From an uncultured Acidilobus sp. JCHS (GTDB lineage: Archaea; Thermoproteota; Thermoprotei_A; Sulfolobales; Acidilobaceae), in contig AYMD01000008.1 of NCBI GenBank assembly GCA_000495735.1, positions 1 through 64,000 on the forward strand: a stretch of 64,000 nt of DNA, read 5' to 3'. Shown here piece after piece: positions 25,699-34,264 of the stretch. The stretch's first letter is position 1. The number at the start of each line of letters is the position of its first letter. Position numbers and translations under genes: made by a program. Below the pieces are notes generated by a model. The model was not told the DNA's origin. It was given only the letters and a program-made list of their open reading frames with translations, and did not search any database.

Positions 25699-26622
25699 AT
25701 GGCACTGAGAAGGCCCTCTTACGTCGGGTCGCTCTTAACGTCGGCTATCGTTATTGCGCTGGCCGTCCTGGTCACCTACTTCCTTGTCGAATACAAGCTG
25801 ATACCTGGGACCTATGAGAAATATCTATACGGCGTCGTCTGGCTGGTCGCCGGCGTCCTCGTCACGCACATAGTTAGCTCAAGGATCAGGGCTTCGCTGG
25901 CCCCAACTATAGGGGCCGCTAACGCCTCCTCCGTCGCCTTTGTTGCGAGGCTCGTGGGGTATATCATTGTGATCATAGGGTTCCTCGCCATAGTCAGGGT
26001 GAGCGTAGCTGAGGCCTTGGCGGCAGGCGGCTTCACGGGCCTAGTCCTAGGGCTGGCGTCGCAGTTCGTGCTATCAAACATCATAGGGGGCATCACAATA
26101 ATCGTCACGAAGCCCTACAGGGTCGGCGACAGGATAACGTTCACGACGTGGCAGTACGGCCTGCTGGCCCCTGCCTACCCACCTAAGTTTTTCTCCCAGG
26201 ACTTCCTGGTGCCGGGCCACACGGGCGTGGTGACGGAGATCACGCTCATGTATACCATCATACGAACTGATGACAATGTCCCGATGAAGGTGCCAAACAG
26301 CGTCATGGCCCAGGCGGCGATCTTCGTCCACTCCGACGCCGAGTACAGGGTGGTGAGGACAAAATATGAGGTCCCGAAGGACCTCGACCCTGACCTGGTG
26401 ATCAAGAAGGTCAAAGAGGAGGTCTCCAAGCTGGACTTAGTGGTCAGGGAGCCCACCGTTCAGATCATTGATACCTCCCAGACGACCTATGTTATAGCTG
26501 TAGACGCCGCCTGCAAGACGATCAAGGAGGAGCCAGCCAGAAGCGAGGTCATAAAGGCCGTCATGAGGGCCGTGAGGGCGGTCAGGGAGGCCCAGGCGGC
26601 AAAGGGTGGCCAGCAGCCGTAA
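25699..26622 (+). CDS. Small-conductance mechanosensitive channel (MscS family)
   Basis: The product is 307 residues. Three to four N-terminal helices precede the pore helix (AAGGFTGLVLGLASQFVLSN) and the beta domain (TKPYRVGDRITFTT, VPNSVMAQ). An insertion of about 20 residues (AYPPKFFSQDF) interrupts the beta domain. It opens under membrane tension to release solutes. The ATG start is about 38 bases after the TATA box CCTATAAAG (25657-25665). The 237 bases upstream contain no other gene that I can see. Confidence 0.9.
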   Translation: MALRRPSYVGSLLTSAIVIALAVLVTYFLVEYKLIPGTYEKYLYGVVWLVAGVLVTHIVSSRIRASLAPTIGAANASSVAFVARLVGYIIVIIGFLAIVRVSVAEALAAGGFTGLVLGLASQFVLSNIIGGITIIVTKPYRVGDRITFTTWQYGLLAPAYPPKFFSQDFLVPGHTGVVTEITLMYTIIRTDDNVPMKVPNSVMAQAAIFVHSDAEYRVVRTKYEVPKDLDPDLVIKKVKEEVSKLDLVVREPTVQIIDTSQTTYVIAVDAACKTIKEEPARSEVIKAVMRAVRAVREAQAAKGGQQP

Positions 26623-26662
26623 CGCTTTAAGGTTAAGGGATCTATGAGGTAAGAGGAAGGGC

Positions 26663-27403
26663 TTGTCAGCGGACCTGGAGCAGAGGCTGAGGTCCTTACT
26701 TGGCCTTAACAAGTACCAGGCCTCCGCCTACCTGGTCCTCCTCAAGGCCGGCCCCATGAGGCCGCAGGAGGTGGCTAAGCAGGCAGGGGTTCCCGTGCAG
26801 AGGATCTATGACACGCTTAGGTCGCTGCAGGAGATGGGGCTCGTCGTTGAGAGGGAGGGGGTCTTTGAGGCCGTGGACCCGCTACAATCCCTCGGGGCTT
26901 TGGCCAAGAGAGAGGTGGCGAGGGCCCTGGAGAGGGCGAGCGACATCGACGCCCTGGCCAAGGATCTCTCCAGCAGCGCCCCTGGGGCCAGGCCAGCTGA
27001 GGTGACCCTGGTAAGGGGGCTTGACTCGATAATGGGGGCCGCCCTGGCCACAGCCTCCAGCTGTAACGAGAGGCCTGTCTTCCTCGCCCGCAAGGTCTTT
27101 GAGAGGCTGAACGTCCTCCTCTCCGCGCTGAAGGAGCTCGTAAGGTCCTCAGGGCCAGGAACCCTTGTGGCGGTCCCAAAGGGGTACCTTGAGAGGTACC
27201 GCCAGGAGGCCGAGGAGCTCAGCGGCTACGGCCTCAGGGTCGTCGAGTCCGACGCGGCCTTCCTGGACCTCATGGTGGCCTGCGACACAGTGATAATAGG
27301 CGTCCCGTACGGAGGTGACGCAATAGCTGTCGTCGTTAAGGACAGGGAGTTCGCTGAGGGCCTGAGGAAGGGACTGCTTAACCTGTTGTCCTCCGCGCCT
27401 TAA
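26663..27403 (+). CDS. TrmB-family transcriptional regulator
   Basis: The product is 246 residues. The N-terminal winged helix (LGLNKYQASAYLVLLKAGPM, QEVAKQAGVPVQRIYDTLRS) is typical of TrmB, and the C-terminal 150 residues match the TrmB effector region more loosely. TrmB proteins often sense sugars and control transporters. It follows mscS in the same direction with a weak TATA (GCTTTAAGG) between them. It converges on the MBL hydrolase, with stops overlapping by 3 bases. Confidence 0.82.
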   Translation: MSADLEQRLRSLLGLNKYQASAYLVLLKAGPMRPQEVAKQAGVPVQRIYDTLRSLQEMGLVVEREGVFEAVDPLQSLGALAKREVARALERASDIDALAKDLSSSAPGARPAEVTLVRGLDSIMGAALATASSCNERPVFLARKVFERLNVLLSALKELVRSSGPGTLVAVPKGYLERYRQEAEELSGYGLRVVESDAAFLDLMVACDTVIIGVPYGGDAIAVVVKDREFAEGLRKGLLNLLSSAP

Positions 27404-28281
27404 GGCCACTCCCCTCTCTCAAGGGCGTCCTTGAGGCCCATGATGGTAGTGTCAAGGAATCCCCTCACGGCAAAGGTCTCGCTGCTCTTCAGCAACTGGG
27501 CCACAGACGGCTCTACGGACCCTATCACGTTTTCGAGCGCCTGTATGTCGCTCGAGGGTCCGGCGGATCTTATCGCCTCAAGCCACCTCACCACCTGCTC
27601 TCTCGCCAGCTTAAGCCATCTGGGAGCATCGTCGTGGAGCCCGAAGTGTGTTGGCGCAAACCTGCGGGGGCTCAGCCGCTCCATCTTTGCCACGCTCTCA
27701 AGGTACATCTTCGGCTTGAACGGCGGAGGGCTCGTGGGCATAGGCACCTCAAGCCCTCCGAAGTTGAAGATGACGCCTGCTGAGTCCCCCGTGAAGAGAA
27801 TGCCCTCGGGCTCCAGGACCAGGCTCATGTGATGGCTTGCATGGCCAGGGGTGTGAAGCACCCTAATTGAGGATGAGCCAAGGCTCACGACCAGCCCGTC
27901 CTCGGCCTGGATGACCCTCCTTGGGTCAGCGTTGAGGGGCCTCCCGTAGGCCTGAGGGAGGAGCGGCGTCAGCTCAAGGGCTGCTGAGTAAAGCTTGCTT
28001 GGGTCAACTACGTGGGGTACGCCCCTTGGGTGAACGTAAACTAACGAGCTGTTGTAGTCAGCCAGCAGGTGGGCCGCGGCGCCGGCGTGGTCAAGGTGCA
28101 CGTGAGTTACGAAGATCAGGTCAGGCCTGACGCCGAGCCCTTCCAGGCCCTCCTTGAGCTTACTGTACGAGCTCTCTGGCCCAGGGTCCACCACGGCGAC
28201 CTTATCATCTATTATGACGAACGAAGATATGTAGCCCCTCAGATCATAGGGGCTTACGTCTATCACCCTGACCTCAGCCAA
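27400..28281 (-). CDS. MBL-fold hydrolase
   Basis: The product is about 293 residues: VTHVHLDHAGAAAHL, HTPGHASHHMSL, FTGDSAGV and a late THFGLHDDAP. The C-terminal 80 residues are helical. The open frame runs much further upstream, but that part is the antisense of the EamA gene and is not protein-like. A start at TTG 28281 follows a GGGGGA site and a TATA-like ATTTTTACC (28312-28320); TTG 28302 is an alternative. The substrate is unknown. Confidence 0.82.
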   Translation of the reverse strand: MAEVRVIDVSPYDLRGYISSFVIIDDKVAVVDPGPESSYSKLKEGLEGLGVRPDLIFVTHVHLDHAGAAAHLLADYNSSLVYVHPRGVPHVVDPSKLYSAALELTPLLPQAYGRPLNADPRRVIQAEDGLVVSLGSSSIRVLHTPGHASHHMSLVLEPEGILFTGDSAGVIFNFGGLEVPMPTSPPPFKPKMYLESVAKMERLSPRRFAPTHFGLHDDAPRWLKLAREQVVRWLEAIRSAGPSSDIQALENVIGSVEPSVAQLLKSSETFAVRGFLDTTIMGLKDALERGEWP

Positions 28282-28318
28282 ATATGTTCCCCCTCTGAAC
28301 AAGAGGTCCCAGGTAAAA

Positions 28319-29200
28319 ATGCGCTGGTCACAAACGGCTACGGCCGAGAAGGCCAAGACGTACCTACTTGTGCTGCTGATGGCTGTGAGCTTCTCGTCAG
28401 CGTCTATACTTGTGCTACTTAGCGGCTTGCCCGGTCCCTCCGCCGCCACCTGGAGACTCCTACTCAGCGCTGCCATAACGTGGGCCTTCGCGTTGAGCGA
28501 TGGCAGAGAGCTGGGCAGGAGCCTGTCAGACAGGGCCACGTTAGGCCTTGCCATAGCTAGCGGAGCGCTGGTCGCGGCCCACTTTGACCTCTGGATGACT
28601 AGCCTGTACCTGATGCCCGTCGGCGTAAGCGTCGCCATAGTTGACTCATACCCCGCTTTCATCTGGGCCCTGGGGGCCGCGCTCTTCGGCGAAAGGTACA
28701 CAGCAGCCGAGGTGACCGGGGCCCTCCTGACGACAGCCGGCGTGGTCAGCCTCGCGCTAACAGAGCTTGACCCGCCAGGAGGCCTGGAGGGCGTGGCCCT
28801 CAGCCTGGGCGGCATGGCGGCCATGGTGGGTTACGTGCTGCTGGGCAGGTTAATCAGGTCCAGGTGGTCGACAAGCGCCTACACGGCCGTCGCTTACTCC
28901 TCAGGGGCCCTCGTGAACCTCCTGGCCCTAACCACTACGAGGGCCCTCCTCATGCCAACCGGCCTCACGGCATGGGGCTTCACGATAGCGCTGGCGATTG
29001 TGCCCATGATAGGAGGCCATACGACCATGAACTACCTGCTCGGCCGCAACAAGGTCCTGGCCGCGACCGTCGCGATGGCCGCCGAGCCCGCGGGCGCCTC
29101 GGTGTTGGCCTACCTGGTGTTCGGTCAAGGCCTCACTCTGCCCCAGGTAGCCCTCATAGCTATGATCAGCCTTGGGGTCATCCTCTCCTCAAGGCCCTGA
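28319..29200 (+). CDS. EamA/DMT-superfamily transporter
   Basis: The product is 293 residues with ten predicted helices in two EamA repeats. SYPAFIWALGAALFGERYTAAE in the first half and AEPAGASVLAYLVFGQGLTLPQ in the second are the duplicated family signature. It exports a metabolite such as an amino acid, nucleoside or sugar. The gene diverges from the MBL hydrolase across a gap of only about 38 bases, so the promoters overlap. Confidence 0.85.
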   Translation: MRWSQTATAEKAKTYLLVLLMAVSFSSASILVLLSGLPGPSAATWRLLLSAAITWAFALSDGRELGRSLSDRATLGLAIASGALVAAHFDLWMTSLYLMPVGVSVAIVDSYPAFIWALGAALFGERYTAAEVTGALLTTAGVVSLALTELDPPGGLEGVALSLGGMAAMVGYVLLGRLIRSRWSTSAYTAVAYSSGALVNLLALTTTRALLMPTGLTAWGFTIALAIVPMIGGHTTMNYLLGRNKVLAATVAMAAEPAGASVLAYLVFGQGLTLPQVALIAMISLGVILSSRP

Positions 29201-29202
29201 GG

Positions 29203-30753
29203 TCAGAAGGCCCTCTCGCCGCCAACGAAGGTCGCGACGTTCCTTATCGTCCTTAAGTCAGCTGGCTCTGAGACCTCGAGGGGGTCCTGGGAGAAGACAG
29301 CGATGTCGGCCAGGTGCCCCGGCGTCAGCGACCCTATGAGTGGGTCCTTCAGCACCGCCGCGGAGCCAGCAGTGTAGAGGTGCAGCGCCTCGGGGACTGT
29401 GAGCCTCTCCTCGGGCGTGACCTTGGCCAGCTCACAGCCCTCCCCCTGACCCCTTGTGACAGCAGCGTAGACTGTCAGCCAGGGGTCTGTGGGCTCGACA
29501 GGCGCATCAGTTGAGAGCCCAACGACGGCGCCGGAGGCCACGATTGAGCGGAACCTGTAAGCCAGCCCTAGCCTCCTGGCCCCGAGCCTGCCCTTGAGCC
29601 AGCCCCTGTCCTCAATTACGAACATGGGCTGAACGCTCACCCTGACTCCCCTGAGCCCTGGAAGCTGGTCGTCCCTGACCAGCGAGGCGTGCTCAACCCT
29701 TGCGTCAGCGCCCGAGGCTGCCCTGGCCGCAAGGAAGACGTCAAGGGCGCCGTCACCTATGGCGTGGACAGCGACGTCCAGCCCTAGCCTGCTGGCCCTG
29801 GACATTATCTCGCTCAGCTCCTCAACGCTCACGTTCTGCTTCCCTCTCTCGCCGGGCGCGTCCTCGTAGGGCTCCGAGAGTAGCGCCGTCCTGGCCCCAA
29901 GGGAGCCGTCGGCGAACACCTTCACGCCCATCACCTTCACCCACTCGTTGCCGAAGCCGCCCGCCAGGCCAAGCCCCTCCAGCAGGCCAAGGGCGTCAAC
30001 GTCGAGGTATAGCCTCATCCTCAGCATCATCCTCCTGGCCTCGGAAAGCAGGTCCTTGAGGAGCCTCAGGGGCACGTTCATGAAGCCCACCGTCGTGACC
30101 CCCTGGGAGAGCAATAGCCTCGCGGCGTCTGCCACGTAGCTCATGTACTGCTCGGGGGGAGGCTCGAGAGCCCTCAGCGCCTTAAGGAGCACGTCCTCCC
30201 TGACGACGCCCGTTAGTTCGCCCCTCTTGTCAACGACTACGTCTGGGGAGCCCTTCAGGCGATCTATCCCGAGCTGCCTCATGGCATATGTGTTGAGGGT
30301 CCCCACGTGGCCACATATCCTGACGAGTACAGCGGGCCTCTCAGGGACCAGGTCGTCTACGTCAAACCTAGTGACGAACCTCCTCTCTGCCATCCTCTCA
30401 TGGTCCCAGCCCCTCGCGATGAGCACAGGGGGGTTCCTCTCCTGCAGGAACGCCCTGACCTTGTCCCTCAGCTCGGCTATGCTCCTCACGTCCCTCAGGT
30501 CAAGGGTGTTCAGCTGAAGGCCCAGGCCCGTGAGGTGAAGGTGCGAGTCTATGAAGCCAGGCCCCGCCGCCCGCCCTGGGAGGTCTACCTCCTCACAGCC
30601 GCTGAGGGCCTTGCAGGCCCCCTCGATGGCCTTGGACTCGCCGGCCATGACTACTAGGCCGTTGACGGAGAGGAGGGCGCCAGCCTTCACCAGGGGCCGG
30701 TAGCTGAGGTAGAGGTTGCCGAAGAAGGCCCTGACCTTCACCTCCTGGGCCAT
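29203..30753 (-). CDS. Amidohydrolase family 3 (YtcJ-like)
   Basis: The product is 516 residues. HLHLTGLGLQLNTLDLR, ARGWDHERMAER, VHAIGDGALDVFL, EHASLVRDDQLP and LSTDAPVEPTDPW are the marks of the COG1574 metal-dependent hydrolases. The family acts on N-acyl or cyclic amides, and individual substrates are mostly unknown. It probably shares transcription with gcvT, whose stop is 15 bases upstream. It converges on the EamA gene with 2 bases between stops. Confidence 0.85.
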   Translation of the reverse strand: MAQEVKVRAFFGNLYLSYRPLVKAGALLSVNGLVVMAGESKAIEGACKALSGCEEVDLPGRAAGPGFIDSHLHLTGLGLQLNTLDLRDVRSIAELRDKVRAFLQERNPPVLIARGWDHERMAERRFVTRFDVDDLVPERPAVLVRICGHVGTLNTYAMRQLGIDRLKGSPDVVVDKRGELTGVVREDVLLKALRALEPPPEQYMSYVADAARLLLSQGVTTVGFMNVPLRLLKDLLSEARRMMLRMRLYLDVDALGLLEGLGLAGGFGNEWVKVMGVKVFADGSLGARTALLSEPYEDAPGERGKQNVSVEELSEIMSRASRLGLDVAVHAIGDGALDVFLAARAASGADARVEHASLVRDDQLPGLRGVRVSVQPMFVIEDRGWLKGRLGARRLGLAYRFRSIVASGAVVGLSTDAPVEPTDPWLTVYAAVTRGQGEGCELAKVTPEERLTVPEALHLYTAGSAAVLKDPLIGSLTPGHLADIAVFSQDPLEVSEPADLRTIRNVATFVGGERAF

Positions 30754-30768
30754 CGCGACCGCCTTAGC

Positions 30769-31884
30769 TCACTTCTTTATGAACGGGAAGTCCACGAGCT
30801 TCCCTTCACCAGCCCTGCCCCTCTCATCAATTATTGTCACGGTCTCCCCGAATATCGCGTACCTGGTGTCAACGTAGGCCTGACCTATGCCCCTGCCCAG
30901 GACTGGGCTGAAGGTGCCGCTTGTGACCCACCCAACCTCAACGTCGTCAACGAGCACCTTATAGCCGCCCCTTGGCACGAACCTGGCGTGTGACTTCTTC
31001 ATCTCGATCCCTACCCTGACCCACCTCAGCCCCTCACGACGGCAAGCCCTTAGGGCCTCCTCCCCGTAGAAGCTCCTCTTAGACCAGTCTATGGCGCCCA
31101 TGCCGTACCTGAGGCTGAGGGCGCAGGGGTACTTGACAGGGTCCTCGCCGTACTCGTTGCCCCCCAGGACGAAGCCCATCTCTATCCTCAGGGTGTCCCT
31201 TGCCGCTATGCCGGCCGGCTTAGCCCCAGCAGCTATGGCAGCCCTGAGCACCTTCTCGGCGTCAGCGTGCTCAGCCCACACCTCGAAGCCATCCTCGCCG
31301 GTCCACCCGCTCCTGCTCACGAGGAAGGCCTTAGCTCCAGCTAGGGTTACGTTGAGCCTGAACTCCAGGGGCCTGAGGGAGGCGGCCCAGTCAGCCCCCA
31401 GGGCCCTCATGACCTCAACGGCCTTAGGGCCCTGCAGGGCAAGCATGGAGAAGGCCTCGGTGAGGTCCTCTATCTCTACCTTGAGCCCCTTGAGGTCCGC
31501 GAGCCAGGAGAGGTGCGACTTCATCCTCTCCCTCGCGGCGGCGTTTGGCACTGCCAACCACTCGCCTGAGGGCAGCCTGTACCACATCTCGTCGTCTATG
31601 ACCCTGGCGTGCTCGTTTAGGGCTAGGGTGGGGCCGCTCATGAAGCCCTCCTTAGTAGCTGAGACCACCTTCGTGAAGGCGTAATCCAGCAGCTGGGCGG
31701 CGTCAGGTCCCCTTAGCCTCAGCCTCCCCATGTGACTTATGTCGAAGATGCCCGCAGACTGCCTGACAGCCATGTGCTCCTCTATGGTGGAAGTATACGA
31801 CATAGGCACTGTCCAACCAGCGAACTCGCCAAAGGTCGCGCCAAGCTCCTTATAAACGTCGTAGAGCGGAACTTGCCTAGACAA
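30769..31884 (-). CDS. gcvT: Aminomethyltransferase, glycine cleavage T protein
   Basis: The product is 371 residues of normal length. YKELGATFGEFAGWTVPMSY, GIFDISHMGRLRLRGPDA, ALQGPKA, SRSGWTGEDGFEVW, the RDTLRIEMGFVLGGNEY segment and the C-terminal barrel (GWVTSGTFSP) follow the family order. It transfers the methylene group from lipoylated GcvH to tetrahydrofolate or tetrahydromethanopterin. gcvH and gcvPA/PB are not in the window. The TTG start lies about 33 bases from a TATA box CTTTATAAC (minus strand, about 31914-31922). Confidence 0.92.
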   Translation of the reverse strand: MSRQVPLYDVYKELGATFGEFAGWTVPMSYTSTIEEHMAVRQSAGIFDISHMGRLRLRGPDAAQLLDYAFTKVVSATKEGFMSGPTLALNEHARVIDDEMWYRLPSGEWLAVPNAAARERMKSHLSWLADLKGLKVEIEDLTEAFSMLALQGPKAVEVMRALGADWAASLRPLEFRLNVTLAGAKAFLVSRSGWTGEDGFEVWAEHADAEKVLRAAIAAGAKPAGIAARDTLRIEMGFVLGGNEYGEDPVKYPCALSLRYGMGAIDWSKRSFYGEEALRACRREGLRWVRVGIEMKKSHARFVPRGGYKVLVDDVEVGWVTSGTFSPVLGRGIGQAYVDTRYAIFGETVTIIDERGRAGEGKLVDFPFIKK

Positions 31885-31990
31885 TCAAACACCCACTAGA
31901 AGACGATACGTCCAAGTTATAAAGCTCTAGCACGTCACATGCACAGTAGGGCCTAAGAGGGTAAAGCCTCCACTTCAGGGCTTAAGGAGG

Positions 31991-32956
31991 TCAGTCCGGT
32001 ATAGTAACGTAGCTTATCCTGAGCGACCTGCTTATCTCGTCAAGCCTCGACCACTCCTCATAGGTCAGTGACCAGCCGGCGGCCCCTGCGTTCTCCTCTA
32101 CCTGCTGTGGGCTCTTAGCGCCGGGTATCGGAACGACCACAGGGCTCGCCATCATGATGAAGTTAAGGGCCACCTGAGACAGCGTCTTCCCCCTCTTCTC
32201 AGCTATCTCCTTCATAGCCTCAACAAGCTTCACTATCTGACTGTAGTTCTCAGGCCTGAAGAGGGGGTTACCCCTTCTTACGTCCTGCAGCTTGCTCACG
32301 TCCTCAGGCCTGTACTTGCCTAGGACCGCGCCCTGGGCCAGAGGGCTCCAAGCGAGGACAGTTATCCCGTTGGCCTCCGCGTACGGTATGTGCTCTTCCT
32401 CAGCCTTCCTCTCAACGATGTTGTACCTTATCTCAAAGATCTCTATGTCGTGCTTCGCCAGGCATGACCTGAACTCCTCTACCAGCGCTATGGGGAAGTT
32501 GCTCAGGCCTATGTACCTGATCTTGCCCATCCTGGCCAGGGCCTCAAAGGCCTTGGCGTACTCACAGGTCGGGTAGTTATGCCAGGCCGGCGGCCAGTGG
32601 GCCAGGAGCGCGTCTATGTGGTCTGACTGAAGCCTTGACAGGGACCCCCTGACAGCCCTGAATACGTCGTCCCTGTTAAGGTACTCCCCAGGTATCTTCG
32701 TCACTATGAACACCTCGTCCCTCTTTATCTGGAGGTCCCTGAGGGCCTGACCTATGAACCTCTCGCTCATCCCCATCCCGTAGACCATAGCAGTGTCGAT
32801 GAGCGTCATCCCTAGCTCATAGGCCTTCCTGATGACCTCCTTGGCCCTCTCGTAGTCGGTCAGGCCCCACGCGTCGCTGAACTGCCAGGCGCCGAGCCCG
32901 ACCCTTGAGACCCTTTCTTCTGTCTTCCCAAGCTTTACGTACTCCAACTTTGGCAC
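31991..32956 (-). CDS. Aldo/keto reductase
   Basis: The product is 321 residues. It has GLGAWQFSDAWG, the catalytic Asp and Tyr in IDTAMVYGMGMSE, Lys in VTKIPGEYL, LLAHWPP and the cofactor site VPIPGAKSPQQVEE. It is an NAD(P)H oxidoreductase only distantly similar to the one at 4687. GTG start at 32956, below a TATA box TTATTTAAAAG (about 32984-32994). The substrate is unknown. Confidence 0.88.
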   Translation of the reverse strand: MPKLEYVKLGKTEERVSRVGLGAWQFSDAWGLTDYERAKEVIRKAYELGMTLIDTAMVYGMGMSERFIGQALRDLQIKRDEVFIVTKIPGEYLNRDDVFRAVRGSLSRLQSDHIDALLAHWPPAWHNYPTCEYAKAFEALARMGKIRYIGLSNFPIALVEEFRSCLAKHDIEIFEIRYNIVERKAEEEHIPYAEANGITVLAWSPLAQGAVLGKYRPEDVSKLQDVRRGNPLFRPENYSQIVKLVEAMKEIAEKRGKTLSQVALNFIMMASPVVVPIPGAKSPQQVEENAGAAGWSLTYEEWSRLDEISRSLRISYVTIPD

Positions 32957-32999
32957 CAGGCCTTGTCTGCGGCGTGGGCCTTTTAAATAAGCGTCACAG

Positions 33000-33848
33000 T
33001 CAGGGACTAGCCCTCCTTACTGGGTTAACGAGCCTGTCGAGGCCGCTTACAGCTACCTCTAGCAGGTCCCCGTCCCTCAGGTAACGCCCCCTTGGGTGGC
33101 CGACGCCTGGCGGCGTGCCTGTGAATATCAGGTCCCTGGGGAGAAGCGTCATGTACCTCGAGAGGTCAGCCACTATCTCGGCGAAGCTGAGCGACATGTC
33201 GCTAGCGCAGCCCCTCTGGACCCTCTCCCCGTTGAGGTAGGTCTCTACGCAGAGGCCCTCCAGCTCCGAGTAGTCGCTTATCAGCCTCAGGTAAGGCCCT
33301 GTCGGGGAGAACGTGTCAAGGCTCTTCGAGAGGCACCAGGGCATGCACACGTCGTACTGAAGGTCCCTGGCAGTAACGTCATTTCCAGCCATGAAGCCCA
33401 GTATTGACTCCTTGGCCTCCTTAACTCCGGCCAGCTTAACCTTCCTGCCTATAACTATGACCACCTCGCCCTCGTAGTCGGGCTTCTGAACGAAGGCAGG
33501 CACGTCAATTACGTGGAGGTGTCCTACCAAGGCGCTGGGGGCCTTCATGAAGTAGACGGGCCTCGCCTCCGACTTCATCTCGATTGCATGTTCCCTGAAG
33601 TTCTTCCCTATGCCAATTATCTTTGAGGGACTGGGCACGGGGGGCTCAAGCTGATGCTTTAAGTCCCCTATAGGCTCTGAGGCCTGAGCGCCCTCCAGCA
33701 GCCTAATCGAGTTAGGTAACCCCTCGAACAGCCGTGAGGGCGTTATCGGGTCCCCCTTGGGGTCCCTGAGCAGATACAGACTGCCCTTCTTGACACTGGC
33801 CACTACTATACCGTCTCCGTACCTCACGCTAGCAAGCTCAGCTGACAC
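33000..33848 (-). CDS. Fumarylacetoacetate hydrolase family protein
   Basis: The product is 282 residues. The FAH core is clear: GIGKNFREHAIEM, KAPSALVGH, DYEGEVVIVIGRKVK (metal Glu), GFMAGNDVTARDLQ, the KSLDTFSPTGPYL loop and TGTPPGVGHPRG. The family includes acylpyruvases, fumarylpyruvate hydrolase and sugar-acid dehydratases; sequence alone does not choose between them. An N-terminal domain of about 70 residues precedes the core. GTG start at 33848, divergent from the LSm gene. Confidence 0.85.
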   Translation of the reverse strand: MSAELASVRYGDGIVVASVKKGSLYLLRDPKGDPITPSRLFEGLPNSIRLLEGAQASEPIGDLKHQLEPPVPSPSKIIGIGKNFREHAIEMKSEARPVYFMKAPSALVGHLHVIDVPAFVQKPDYEGEVVIVIGRKVKLAGVKEAKESILGFMAGNDVTARDLQYDVCMPWCLSKSLDTFSPTGPYLRLISDYSELEGLCVETYLNGERVQRGCASDMSLSFAEIVADLSRYMTLLPRDLIFTGTPPGVGHPRGRYLRDGDLLEVAVSGLDRLVNPVRRASP

Positions 33849-33928
33849 CTTTGGTCCCTCTAAGGGCCTCAGGCTAACCTTTTAAAGTCCTAAAGCCCTC
33901 AGCATGAAACGAACAACGTGAGGGGTCC

Positions 33929-34210
33929 GTGGTGTCAAGCAACCAGTCGCATAAGGTCATGAACCCCCTGAGGTACCTGAGGGAGGCCGTTAATACCAAC
34001 GTATACGTCAAGCTGAAGGATGGAACGGAGTACATAGGCCAGCTCAAGGTCACTGACTCCACTATGAACCTCCTGCTTGAGAACTCCGTTGAGGTCAAGG
34101 ACGGCAGGCAGGTGGTGGCCAAGCTCGGGAAGGTCCTGATACGCGGCAGTATGATCCAGTACATCAGCTTCACGCCAGAGGTAGCGGCGCCTGAAGTGGA
34201 GCTGAAGTAA
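33929..34210 (+). CDS. LSm/Sm-like archaeal protein
   Basis: The product is 93 residues. The Sm1 motif (NTNVYVKLKDGTEYIGQLKVTD, continuing MNLLLENSVEV) and the Sm2 motif (KVLIRGSMIQYIS) are intact. Archaeal Sm proteins form heptameric or related rings that bind U-rich RNA. It is encoded immediately upstream of ino1 but has its own promoter region, with CTTTTAAAG at about 33881-33889. Start is GTG 33929 or the GTG next to it; ATG 33959 is also possible. Confidence 0.9.
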   Translation: MVSSNQSHKVMNPLRYLREAVNTNVYVKLKDGTEYIGQLKVTDSTMNLLLENSVEVKDGRQVVAKLGKVLIRGSMIQYISFTPEVAAPEVELK

Positions 34211-34264
34211 TCTAGGAACTACTTTCAAGAAGTGAAAGTATAAATAACGCCAGCCCTGCCAACA

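Noticed and set aside
28282-28824. N-terminal extension of the MBL hydrolase frame
   Set aside because: It is antisense to the EamA gene, is low in protein-like character, and lies upstream of the promoter of the MBL gene.
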